Positions 38,950 through 51,000 of a DNA stretch of 64,000 bases are shown in pieces. Both the position numbers and the translations under genes were made by a program. This DNA comes from Parasponia andersonii (lineage: Eukaryota; Streptophyta; Magnoliopsida; Rosales; Cannabaceae), in contig JXTB01000051.1 in the NCBI GenBank assembly GCA_002914805.1, forward strand, positions 967,499-1,031,498, in the 5' to 3' direction. Numbering within the stretch: position 1 is the first letter of the stretch; each line of letters starts with the position of its first letter. The notes below the pieces were generated by a model, which was not told where the DNA came from, did no database searches, and saw nothing but the letters and a program-made list of their open reading frames with translations.

Positions 38950-39315
38950 TTAACCCGATAAATTATGAGCCAAATTACCCCTTTATCCCTTGATTTCGGT
39001 CAAATGTTATACTTTACTCTAAGATAATTGATTTTTGTTGTTACAAAATTTGCAAAAATAGCCTCATTTTGCCCCCAAAAAAGCATGGATGGCTTCAAGA
39101 ACATTAACTATTCTTGAATTTAAGAAAGCAATATAAGATATTGAAGAGCTAAACAAAGATGCATGCAAATAGTTGAGAACAAAAAGCTACCAAGTCACTG
39201 GTGAGAAGCCAATTTTGGGACAAAATATGCTAAAATCAATTATAGATGGAAAAGTATAACAATTGACAAGACTTAAGGGGCAAATGGGCAATTTTTTCTA
39301 AATTCTGAGATAATG
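38950..39315. mobile_element. MITE-like inverted-repeat element
   Basis: A left arm of about 75 bp (38,955-39,030, with AAATTACCCCTTTATCCCTT and TGTTATACTTT) is complementary to the right arm at about 39,235-39,312 (complement GCCCATTTGCCCCTTAAG and TGTTATACTTTT). The core is about 200 bp without coding signal. Confidence 0.65.
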
Positions 39316-40420
39316 TATTATTCTCTTACTTTTATCAGTGAACTTCACGGATCCATTTGATCCTTCAGAAGACCATTTATTAGCTTTTCGTTTCGGGGCT
39401 TAAACAACAAATGGCCATCTGATGATAACAAAATTCTATCTCATGTTATATTCTCCATACCTAAAGAAATTCCTATCACCAATTTAATCATCCCTGCTAC
39501 CGGTACATTTTGACCATTTTTCTTACTATTTTGGACGTAAGTCAAAATTTCGTATTGCCATAAAAGGTAGTATTCAAAATACCAAGGCATCAATTCCACA
39601 TTAAAAAATTCCTTTACTAAAAGAATAAGACGAAAAAATAAAAAATCAGAATCTATAAAGTAGCAAACCCATGTCTTATCTAGTCTTTTACTTCCCCCTT
39701 GCAAAGATAGGGATAACCCTCTTGACAAAATAAATAAATGGACAAGGTAAAATGGGCCATAGTCATGTTTGTTTGTCTCTTACTTGCTTCTCTTATCTTA
39801 ATTAAATTTCCTTTTCGTCTACTGTTCTAGTCAATTTTGCCTTGATGATTCCTATGGTCATTATTGTCATCATTTTGTTTAGGCTGAACAGATTTTTTTT
39901 GTCCCATTTAATTCCGCTGAGTAATGTGACAATGTAACATTTTTTAGTCCTATTATCTCGTCTTTCTAATTAAAAGCAAGATAATTTCTCCACATATTTA
40001 TGAAATATATGACACATATCCCAGTTGCGGCATCTGAGTCAAAATTTCAATTTATTCCACGGACTCTCGACCTAAATTATAAATGGGAGTAATTTGTTGA
40101 ATAATTATAGATGCAAAAAACTTATTCAAGTTTGGTCACAACTGATATTGATACGATTGTAAAATCATCAAAGTTTGAAGCCTAATGATTCATCACCAAA
40201 TATTTTGGCGGTAGATTTGTCAATAATAAATTTCTAAATGTTGAGATACGCACAAATGTATATATACACACCCACATACATAAACAGAGATTTATTTCCA
40301 TTTTCCTCATTTTTTTTTGAATGCGTAGTTATTTTTCTTTGTTTATTAAAAAATAAGGATATGCTTAAAATCGAATTATCAAATTGAACATAACCTGAAT
40401 ACACTTTTGCTATAGTATAT

Positions 40421-40934
40421 TTTAGGAAATATACCACTTTTAATAATTTTTAAGTGAATATACTTTTTTAAGTTTTAAATTATTTTAAATACAAAAATGG
40501 CTCTAGCACTTATCTTATCAAGGGTTCACATTCCGACTAAATAAGGGAGATCAAATTGCTAGACACCTTGTTTCGTACCTCTCAACACTCATATCTAGCA
40601 CTCACGATATCATGTCTAGTGCATAACATTCAAATAAAGATCCAGATCTACTTAGATATGAGGGGTCGAGTTGCCAGATACCTTATCTAGTGTCGCTCAA
40701 TACTCGTGTCTAGCACTCTTAATACCTTATCTAACGCTCAATATTTAAACTTTTTTTTTCTCGTCGAATTGCTAGATACCTTTGTTTATCACTCGACACC
40801 ATGTATAGCACTTTTTACTTAAGGGTATATTAGTCCTTTTACAACTTTTTTTTTAAATGAGTGTACTTACTAAAAACTATTGGGAGACGAATAGTTTTAA
40901 ATTGACTGTAGCGAAGGTATATTTCACCTAATTT
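40421..40934. mobile_element. MITE-like element with a CTAGCACTC-repeat core
   Basis: The ends TTAGGAAATATACC and (complement) TTAGGTGAAATATACC are inverted. Between them about 2.5 diverged units recur that contain TTGCTAGATACCTT, ACTCGTGTCTAGCACTC and similar words (40,535-40,820). Confidence 0.6.
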
Positions 40935-41225
40935 CTTTTTAAAATTTAAACATTGAAAAAAATAATTGAGTTGCATATACCTCATTTCATCCCTATACAT
41001 ACATTTAGGATCCCAATCTAGGTATTTTTTAAAATTTTTTATTTAGTCATTGGATCATTATCTAATGACTAGAATAATTTGAGTAGTTAAAAAAATATAA
41101 TCTATCTAGTGCTCTTTCTTTCTCTATCTTTTTATCATAAAAAGATGTTTAAGATAATTTAAATTGAATAAAATAATAAATATAAATATATTAAAAAAAA
41201 TAAAAATAATACTACTGAATTGGTC

Positions 41226-42165
41226 CTATATATATTTAGAGAAATGATCACTATAATACCCTTTGTTTTAAACAAATGTAGTGAACAAAAAAAGTCTCAT
41301 ATTTTTAAAAATTTAATATAAATACATACTATTTAAGGGAAAGTATCACTAAAATACCATCTATTTTTAAAAAAAGTGTGAAAAAAGCCCTTGTATTGTT
41401 AAAATTTTAAAATAAATACCTCGATTTAAATTATTATATCATTTGTTATATTTGACCGATTAAAGCTTAAAAAAAATTTCTTAAACTAATATTTTACCTC
41501 TCATTATATTATTTTAAGGTACACACACTATACTTAAAATTGAAGGGAGAGAGAATATATATGGTCTCAAACCTCTTTAATCATTAAAAAAAAAAAAAAA
41601 AAAATCTCCTCTCCATCGTTGCTACCTTTGATAGAAAAGAAATTTTTATCACATTCGAAATTTCCAAAAATTTTAGATTTTTTTTTCTTTTTTGGATTTG
41701 TGCTGTAACTATAGAGGAATTTTTTTCCTTTTGTCACTTTCAAAATTTCTAAAAATTTTAGATTTTTATTTCTTTTTTGGATTTTTGCTGCAACTATGGT
41801 GGGAAGAGTTTTTTTTTTTTTGCAAAAGAAGTTTTAGACAATATGTATTCTTTCTTTCTTCGTTACTAAGTATAGTATATGCCTTAAAATAATATAATAA
41901 GGGGTAAAATATTAATTTTACTGACTTTTTTAAGCCTTTGATTTATAGAAAATGATATGATAATTTAAATAGAAAATATTTATTTTGAATTTTCAATAAT
42001 ACAAGGATCTTTTCATAGTTTTTTAAAATAGAGGGTATTTTAGTAGCAATTTTTCTAAAATAGATGATAATTATTTTGAACTTCAAAAAATATAAGATTT
42101 TTTTCACACTTTTTAAAGTAGAGGATATTTTAGTAATAATTTTCCATATATATGCTCGACTAATT
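41226..42165. mobile_element. Long-TIR foldback/MITE element, arms of about 310 bp
   Basis: The left arm at about 41,230-41,545 and the right arm at about 41,865-42,160 are complementary over roughly 300 bases (shared ACTAAAATACC, CTTGTATT, TTTACC..TTATATTATTTTAAGG in the same order). The centre (41,545-41,865) has two direct copies of a TTTTAGATTTTT...TTTTTTGGATTT unit. The long arms would fit a Mutator-like non-autonomous element; no transposase is present. Confidence 0.8.
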
Positions 42166-42429
42166 AAGTAAGAAATGCTGGATAACATGCACTTGATGCA
42201 ATATGAACTCGGTTTCCTTCGAAAAAGAAGAAAACTCGGTTCTTATTTTAGGCAATGGCCAAAATTTAACAAAGAGTTAAGTTGGTATTTTGAACATTAA
42301 TTGATATCATGTCTCTTTAATCTAAGAACATAAGGCATACCAAAATTACCATTATAAATTAGTTATAGTAGCCACAAATGTTTTGTAGGTTTCTTGTGCT
42401 TTTATTACCGTTGTGATTTTTTGGGGGGT

Positions 42430-43220
42430 TAATAACGTAAAAGTACCCTCATTTTTAACTTTTTATAAAAAAAATACTCTTTTTTTTTTGAACTTATGCA
42501 AATTAATAATATCATTTGTCAAATTCTACAAATTTATACCCTCATATTTACGATTTTTGTAAATTAATACTTTCACTTTTAAATTCTACAAATTAATATT
42601 CTGACATTTATGATATCTGCAAATTGATACCTTTAATTTTTGTTTTCTTTGTATATTTATACTATAGGTAAATTAAAAGATGCAATCACCTCTCATTAAT
42701 TTATTAAAAATATTTAAATATTAGTATATTATCGGAAATTATTTTACAACTACTTTTTTGTTTAATTGCTAAAAAAACACAAATTTGCTTTTACCTCTCA
42801 TGTACTTTTTTTTAAAATTAATTATTTTTACCTCTCTTTCTAATTTTTTACTTTTCTATTTAAATGAAAAGTAAAATAAACTAACTATAAATATTTTTCA
42901 GAAATTTTATTATTAGATAATGAGTTTTGATTAAGTTGATGATGGCTACTACTATTTTTTTATTATTAAAATCAACTAATTGGCATTTATAGGAATTTCA
43001 AATGTTATAGTATTAATTTCTAAGAATTTTAATTGTTAAGGTATTAATTTGAAAAATTCAAAATGAGAATATTATTTTATAAAAATTCAAAAATCAATGT
43101 ATTATTTTACAAAAATTTAGAAATAAAGATATTATTTTACAGATATTCAAAAATCAGGATTTTTTTTAACAGAAAATTTAAAAATTAGGATATTTTAATA
43201 TTATTATCCTTTTTTTTAGA
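42430..43220. mobile_element. Inverted-repeat element built from tandem micro-repeats
   Basis: The left part (42,440-42,650) is a run of about 43-bp units around ACAAATTAATA. The right part (42,985-43,220) holds the same kind of unit in inverted orientation (ATATTATTTTACA type). The centre is AT-rich and non-coding. Confidence 0.55.
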
Positions 43221-45270
43221 AGCGGATATTGTGTATTATTGTATTGTTATATATATAAGTAATTTTTTTTTAATTTACGCGTAAGTATTATATATATATA
43301 TATAGAGAGAGGTAAGCAAATTAACGAGTTTTACCACGGTCCAATGCGAAAGTTGATTTTAAAATGTCAATTAGAAAAGTGAAAACAAAAAGCGAAAAAA
43401 AAAAAAGAAAAAAATTATACTCAGGTTACTCAAGTGCTCAAGCACAGCTAGATACAAGATTATCTGTCAACTTCAATAAATTTTGGTAAATGTATAATTC
43501 TTTTGTTCTTTTTTGCTTTATGTTAATTAATGGGCACAAATAGAGATTATAATGTTGAGCCGACACTGAACAAAGAAAGAAAAAATGTTTGCCACAAAAT
43601 ACAAAAAATTTCTCTCACAAAACCAGCTACCGAATATCATGATACTGGAATTTGTCCCATTATAAATTTTGAAAAATTCTCACTTTTAGTTGATGTATTT
43701 ATGCATTCCCAATCCCAACTTTTACCGAAAGTTATAGAATGAAAAACTTTTACCGAAAGCCCCGGAATGAAAATAATTTTCTCAAATCATTGCATCCTCA
43801 GATAAGTACTTTTCAACTTTTTTCTTATTTTCACTCATAAGCCTATAAACCTATCCGATATTATCATAATACTGTGTGTTAGAAATATGCATATATGATA
43901 TATGCAATTTAATCTTGACTTGCATCATGCATGTTATATAGTCGATTAAAATAGGATACAAAGGTTAAAAATAATTATCATCTCCGAATGAGGTTACTTA
44001 TGAATAATCATCTATCAAATAGGACTTAGAAGTGGACTCCAACTTTACTCCCGTTGTAATCCTAGCTTTATCTTCTGGCCAATATGATTAGTTATTATAT
44101 TTATCTATTTTTAAAAAAAAAATTGTATCTCAGCGCTTCAAAATTACAAATTAACAAGTCACTTTCAATATAGTGAAAAACTCAAGTGCAACAATATCTT
44201 TTTGGAGATCAACTTCATTTTAGTTGAGCACAAAGACAATTTTATATTTTGGATGCATTCAAGATTAAAACCTTTTTTCTTTAAAAGGAAGATTAACCTT
44301 CTTTTCATCATAATGTAGGTACAAAATTGTCACTAGCTAGAATTATATGTTCCATTTAAATTGATTCACCAAACAATCTAGTCATTTTCTCTCTCTACCT
44401 ACCTCCTTCCATTAAAAAATCAGTGTCACCGTGCTTAGAGGCAAGAGAGGGGATTCTTCCCTTTTCTTTTTCCAGCTTCTTCTTATCCTCTATTTCCTTC
44501 TCTTTTATGCTTTTTTTTTTTTTTTTCCAATTTGAATAATTCTAGATAGTATTATATTTTATGTAGATTTTAGTCCAGTTTAAAACCTTAATTTTAATAT
44601 TTCTTCTCATCTAGATATGTTTAGTAGTCTATTTTTATTTTTTTTTTCTTTTCAAAAAATGTGAATCGTGGCTTCATATATTCTACCCTTCTAAGACCAC
44701 AGTCAAAGAGCAAGTATCAAAGATAATAGACTTGGCTTCATATTAAAGAATTAAAAGAATCCACATATTTATTTTTAATTATATTTGTAATCAATTTTTT
44801 ATCTTAATTGAAATTATAATCTTTATGTTTATATTATAATTTAAAATTTTTTATTTTGATTAATAATATTCTCTTAAAGAAACCGATTATATTTTTAAAA
44901 AAAAATCACAAAGAGTTACCAAAAATATTGTAACATAAGAAGTCTCCTCTTGCTTTTAACCTAATGGACTGTACTAGAAATTCAAGTAAACAGAGTGAAA
45001 GGTTAATGGCTCTTGTTCATTTCATAAACTGGTTTTTTTCACTAATAGTGAAAGGTCAAATTTTGACCTAATATACAAAACCCCCCCAAAATAAAGGCAG
45101 ATTACAACCTAATTAAGGCCTAACCTTGCAAATTAACCAACTATACAATTTGCTACTCCTGCAAAATTCCAAGCATTCTATTCCTAGTCTTTCTTTTTCC
45201 TTTCTTGTTTTCCTTGGTACCCATCAAAACCTACCAAAATGTTTGGAGTCAATAGAATACAAGTAATTTT
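43221..45270. other. Intergenic stretch downstream of the CAT gene
   Basis: AT-rich; (AT)n run at about 43,281-43,301 and a CT-rich patch at 44,385-44,530. No gene recognised. The last 200 bases next to 45,271 probably hold the 3' UTR of the transporter gene. Confidence 0.5.
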
Positions 45271-48200
45271 CTACACTTTGAGACTATTATCCCTGCTGCT
45301 TATTTCCTGATCGGTTGGCTCCATGTGAATTTCTCCATTCTTCACACTGAGAGACCCCTCTCCTTCAGCATCAAAGCTAGCATGAACACTATAGAACACA
45401 TAAACAAGCACTGCCAAGCCCGAAAAGAACCCAAACCTCGCATACGAAGGACCATCCAGAGAACCCAACAAGAAAATGTTCAAGAAAATGGATATGGATG
45501 GAATCCATGGCATAAAAGGGACACCCCAAAACTCGGGTTTTCGCACTAGAGGAACCGTGCAACGGAAGATCTGCAACATGGCGAAAGCGATCAACGCGCT
45601 GGCCCCGAGCATGACAGCTTTCGGCTTCCCCGGCGGTGCAAATTGCCATACGAGGGTGAACATGATGGAGGTGAAGGAAAATGAGCATAGGAAAGAAAGT
45701 GTGGGCCATGGATTGGTAGTCCCCACAGCAACATAACGCCTATAAATCACAGCGTTGGCCACCATGTAGAAGACAAAGAGTGTGCCAATAGAGACAAGGT
45801 TGAGAAGGACGTTTAGATCGGTGAAAAGGGCAATCAAAGCCGTAAAGATACCTGAAAAAAGGCATGAGCATATAATATGAGAAATCATGAGCTAATATTA
45901 GTTCCAAGTGAAAAAGACAAGAGGCCTTTTTTCTTTTTTCTTTTTTCTTTTTCTTTTGGCGTTATTATGATTTCTTTTTTCCTTTTCATTTTCCAAGGCG
46001 TGCAAATATTTTTTTTTATGGATAAAAACAAAGGATGGTGGGAAGTCAAGGGCACCCCACAAATCAAAAGCATATTAAATCTCACTTAAGAGGAACGAAA
46101 TAACTCCACACGACATATCCATTTTGATTTGAGTGGACAGCCTATTTACCAAAAACAATCCAATTACTTGAGTAGTGGCCTTGCCATTTATTAGGGACTT
46201 TGACATATGACCTTGTAAGCTAGAGGGTCACTTTCGATAATGGCTACAAGCCAAAGGATTATCTTGCAAGAAGATGGTTGGACCAATTTGGACCACTGGA
46301 TAAAAATAATGACAATTATAGCTTTTTTAAGGAGGAAAAAGGAAAATAGGGAAGGCGTGAAAGAGAAATTGATACTATCTGAAGACCATCTAAGAAGAAA
46401 AAAAAGGCTATGATGGCACCATATGATTCATTATTATATTTAATCCAGAAAAATTCCGACTAAGCCTTTATTTAGCATAAGTGTTTCAATTTAGAACTTG
46501 AAGGAAAATCCTTTTTCCCTATCCTTTTCAAAAGTTTTAATCCGAACAATACTATTTGTACGCTATTGCATAGAATTTTCACATGATAAAAAAAAATGAG
46601 ACAACTTTTTTCCCGCGAATCGTGACGAAACAATACTCCAAACTCACTTTCAAGTGCCTAGTGACTCAGTGAAATATATAGTATAACCTCCCCTATTCTA
46701 AGGACTAAGATTAGATTGCTAGGCTTTTTCTTTTCTTTTTATATTCTTAAACATTAATATATATAATTGTTGATGAGCTAAGTTCATGCAATAACCCAGC
46801 TACTGCTGAAATCATAGGAAGATACTCTTGATAGTACTAGATAGTCCATTAAGTTCATATTTTCGAATTAAAACCTACCTTGAAGTAAAACTACACTCGG
46901 TGAAAAATACTAAAAACAAGAAGGCACAATGAACCCATTACCCCAACTCACAAGAAAAATAATGTCAATTTGAACCACATCTAGACAATTGCCAATCTTA
47001 GCTAAAAGCTTTGGCTTTAATAATAAAAAAGAAGGGGGGAAAAAAAAAAAAAAAGCAAAGAAAGTTAAAAAAGGCTGTGTGTCTTTGTACAATGTTCAAA
47101 TTGACACACTACTAGAGCCAATTCTCTCTTCCAAATAAAGCCAGGATTTGGTCACAAGACCTCAAACACCAAGCGAAAGCATGTGAATTCTCACTTTTGC
47201 TCATTTTTCTGCTATACCTTTCCTATGGGTTACGTACAAAAAATGGCAAAGCGAGAAACACATCCGTATCCCAATTTAGAACATTATAGTCATTACATTA
47301 CTGCCAACTCATGATAAAGATTTCATGAGGACATGCTTACTGAATCACGCCTCTACACCAAACCTAAGAAGAGGGCCCCACACTACAACGCACAAAAAAG
47401 CCAAATCGGTTCAAGTGGGTCCCTCCCTCAGTCGCCAACAGCCTCATTTTAAAGAACAAAAAAGTAACGCCCAAAGACGACCACAATTCGGCACTGTGCA
47501 ACTTTTCACAGATTACAAATATATTATTGAAACAGAGATCTGTTCTTTTTTTTTTTGGAGAGATATTGAAACAGAGACCGATGCATGGAAAAACCCAATA
47601 AAATAAAAAGCAACTATTTATTTTTTATTATTATATTATCACTATAACTTATTAGATTAAAGAATAAACAGTAGAATAGATATAGAAAATAATGTACTTA
47701 AAGTCAATTAATAAAAGCACAATTAGTGTGTAATTAAGGTTTGAGGCGCTACGTACCGAGAAAAGCGGAGGCGTTGACAGGGGTAGATGTCCTTGGGTGG
47801 ACCTTAGCGAACCAGGCCGGGACCACTCTGGACCGTCCGATCACACACATGTACCTTGCCTGGCCCAACATCGCCACCAGCAGCGACGTCAAAATCCCGA
47901 AACTAGCCCCCACTCCGATCACGTTCGACGCCCATTTCCAACCGTCCGATTTCCCACTGAACGCCGCCGAGAACGGCGCTTCCGCGTCGATCTGTCCAAA
48001 AAAACCCCAAGGGCAATTCCGTCATTCCACTCCACATTATTCTCATTCATAAAAGAAAAATAGTAAAAAATACGAACTTGCTCTGTTTTCGGTTTTCAAA
48101 AACATAGCAGAGCTTTTTTATATTATTTTAATTATTTTTTAATCATTCAGCGTTTCCAGCCAAAAAAATATCATTTTTATTTTATTACCAAATCGTATGG

Positions 48201-49361
48201 AAGAAGCTTGGACATGGAAGCGGCCATTAAGCAGTAGAGCACGGTAACGATGATAACAGAGCCGGACACTCCGATGGGGATGTCCTTGACCGGGTCATGA
48301 ACCTCCTCCGCCATGGTGGAAACGGCGTCGTACCCGATGTAGCTGAGGTAAACCATGGCGGCTCCGTTAAAGATCCCAGAAGCTCCATAAGGGAAAAACC
48401 CAGATGGGTGGTGGGTTGGGTCAGCGGGTTCGGTGAAGTTTTTCCAGTCTCCTTTCCAAAACCCAATTACTATAACAAACAGTATGAACAGAATATGAAG
48501 CCCCGTCAAGACCATGTTCACAACCGAGCTCTCTCTCGTACTGGCGGAAAGAAAAACGAAACCATTAATACCATCATCGTGAAACGGTTGTCGTTTAATC
48601 GAAATTTTCGTCGTTTTTTTATGAGTTAGTGATACCTGTAACATATAATGAGGGTGACGAATAAAACGACGAGGACAGCGACGACGTCGATTTCGTTGAA
48701 CCCCTTCGGGAGTCCGGTTACGGTTACCCGCCATTTCGCAGTGGAGACGCCGATTGCGGTGCCCAAATAGGCGGTGAAGCCTCTCGAAACGGCGGCGTTT
48801 GACATCACGTAGTCCATCACGAGATTTGCTCCCGTTATGAAAGCCGCAAATTCACCTATATATATATACAAAACAAAAAACGACCAACTTTTTCTTACTT
48901 ATCATTCTAGTTTTTGATCTTTCGGCGATTCATAATGGAAAACAATGGCGAAATACGAAATGGGTTGTGATAAACGCACCGAAAGTGACGCGGAGATAGC
49001 TGAAGGCGCCGCCGGCGACGGGCATGTCGACGGCGAATTCGGTGTAGCAGAAGGCGGATAACAGGGCGCAGAGCCCGGCAATGGCGTAGGAGATGACGAC
49101 GGCGGGGCCGGAGCAGAGGCGGCTAGCTCGGCCGGTGGTGACGAAGACGCCGGCGCCGACCATGCCGCCGATGCCGAACCCGACAAGGTCGTACCAGCGG
49201 AGGCTCTTGATCATGTCGGAGCCGGAGCGGGCCCGGACTTGGCTCATTTCCTCGTAGGAGGTGGAGACCGAGGCGGCCCGGCGGGCGAGGCGGGCCGGGG
49301 TTTGGGCCAGAGCCCGGAGGTAGGCCCGGCAGCTGGAGAAAGACGAGGCCCGGGTCTCCAT
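45271..49361 (-). CDS. CAT6: Cationic amino-acid transporter, CAT6-like (exons 49361-48980, 48855-48636, 48540-48189, 47991-47757, 45851-45271)
   Basis: Five exons with GT-AG borders join in phase (1, 2, 0, 1) to 590 codons with the stop, i.e. 589 aa, about the length of plant CAT6/CAT7. It is an APC-superfamily permease importing amino acids across a membrane. Residues 55-77 (LRWYDLVGFGIGGMVGAGVF) form the first membrane segment with its glycine-rich substrate loop. Further signatures are GEFAAFITGANLVMDYV, YLSYIGYDAVSTMAEEV, VGASFGILTSLLVAMLGQAR and PEFWGVPFMPW. The hydrophilic tail ends SSRDNSLKV. The hydrophobic pattern fits the family's 14 membrane spans. Exon 1 is strongly GC-rich; the last intron is 1.9 kb. 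CAT6 rather than CAT7 is favoured by the At5g04780-like neighbour; the subtype and the membrane it sits in are inferences. Confidence 0.93.
45852..47756 (-). other. 1.9-kb intron of the CAT gene
   Basis: Between the GTACGT donor (47,756) and the CTTTTTTCAG acceptor (45,852) on the minus strand. AT-rich with a poly-pyrimidine stretch next to the acceptor. No gene or clear transposon recognised. Confidence 0.8.
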
Positions 49362-49443
49362 TTTCTCTCTTTCTTTGCTTTTTATTTTATTTTATTTTTA
49401 TTTTTGATTCGATGGAGATGAGAGGATAGAGTAGAAAGAGCGG

Positions 49444-49451
49444 TTTTTATA
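49444..49451 (-). promoter_or_regulatory. Probable TATA box of the CAT gene
   Basis: TATAAAAA on the minus strand about 85 bases upstream of the start codon, with pyrimidine-rich (CCCTCCTTCC) DNA beside it as in plant core promoters. This would leave a 5' UTR of roughly 50-60 bases. Confidence 0.55.
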
Positions 49452-49784
49452 AGGAGGGAAGGAGGGAATGGGAGTGAAAATGAGAGGAGTTATAAAAGAG
49501 GGGCCACTTTTTGAGAAGAGAGGGGCTTTTGCTTTTGGGGGTCCCGAGAGAGAGCGAGAAAGAGAAGAGGATAGAGCTTACTTCACTTACTAGTGCTAGT
49601 GCTAGTGCTAAAGTGGGTATTAAGGTCAATAAGAGGATCTAAGTCCACCATAGGCAATATCTAGACTCTCTGTACTGGATTGCCAATGCCATAGTTGCTT
49701 GGCTACCTACTGACCTTTTCTTCTGGTTTTGACCCGTTAGCCCTTTTAAAGCTCTTGGGATTAGTTGAGAATTGATTTCCCAGG

Positions 49785-51000
49785 TTTTAGGATTCGAACA
49801 AGAAAGATAAAACATGTGAGTACTTCAAAACTAGGATTGTATTGTAATTTGCATCAAGGATACGTGACTGTATCATCGTTAAAATATCCCGATATCGTCG
49901 CGACAATATTCGTATTTTGAAACATATAGCATAAAAAAATATTTTTTTTCGTATATATATAAAATATTCGTAAAATATCGATATGAGTTAATATTTAGAT
50001 ATTTACGAACTTTATTGTGACAATATCGTCAATATTTTAAAATATCAGTAGAAATCTCGAATTTTTTTTCTAAGTATTTTTTTTCTTTTTTTTATATAGA
50101 AAATAATAGTAAAAATACAAAAATAAATCGTAGTTCTCTTCCAGTATTTTATCGACAAAATTTTGGAATTACTTGTGTTCAACGAACATGTTTATAATAT
50201 TTGTATTTATTATTTTAGAATCTCCACAAATGACTCTCATAAATTTTGAAAGAAATTTTGGATCAAGATAGAAATTTCTCTTATAACTTTCAACCTCATT
50301 AAAACTCATTTTGGTATTGAATGTATTTAAACTATTTTATATCATTAATGATTTTTATTTATTTTCAATATAATTTAAAACTAGTTGTAATTTGTAAGAT
50401 ATTTATATGAGATGTATTAAATAAAATAGTGTTATATATATTCTGATTTTAAAACTGTTATATAAAATAAAATTCGATCTTTTTACTATATACGTTTATT
50501 TTATTGTCTTATAAAGTATAAACATGTTTGTTTTTTAACAAAATTTGTATAAATTATGCAATATCACTTATTTTAGCATTTTCTAGAGTATTATTTGAAA
50601 ATTTTGAGTTTTAAGACAAATTTCAGTATTTTTATGGAATATCTTCTATATCGACAATATCAGTAAAATAATATCTCGACATCGACACCGATATTTTAAT
50701 CTTTGGACTGGATAGTGATTTGAGTTCTAATTTGATTCCGATGTTTTTGGATTCGAACAAGAAACTCTTGTATTTTTCTTTTCGTTTTTTATTTTTGTAA
50801 GAAATTGCTTGTTTGGTCGGAATTAGAAAACTAATTTTTAAAATTCAGATGAATGATTGGTAACAAGATAAATATTTGTGTTTTAAAACTAGAATTGCAT
50901 CAAGGATATGATAGGATAGTGGCTGCGTTCTATTTTTTCCAATTCCTTTGATTCGAACAAGAAAATCTTGTTTTTTTTTTCTGTCCTAACTAACTTTTGT
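49785..51000 (+). repeat. Tandem repeat of about 200 bp, first copy split by an insertion
   Basis: Units beginning GGATTCGAACAAGAAA occur at about 49,788, 50,746 and 50,950, with a shared later part TTGCATCAAGGATA (49,850 and 50,888). A fourth, weaker copy starts near 51,872. Removing 49,873-50,705 brings the spacing of the first two to a similar value as the others. Confidence 0.6.
49873..50705. mobile_element. Inverted-repeat element with CGATATCG-rich ends
   Basis: The left end (TTAAAATATCCCGATATCG, about 49,880) and the complement of the right end (TTAAAATATCGGTGTCGATG, about 50,700) are inverted. CGATAT/GACAATAT words recur on both sides (49,890-50,060 and 50,640-50,700). AT-rich core, no coding sequence; non-autonomous DNA element likely. 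Confidence 0.55.

Noticed and set aside
47741-48063. Two overlapping plus-strand open frames of about 90-100 codons
   Set aside because: They are antisense shadows of GC-rich exon 4 of the CAT gene; the minus-strand reading is a clear transporter sequence with splice sites.
49788-50760. GGATTCGAAC words resembling tRNA T-arms
   Set aside because: They recur as part of a 200-bp tandem repeat without any tRNA fold.
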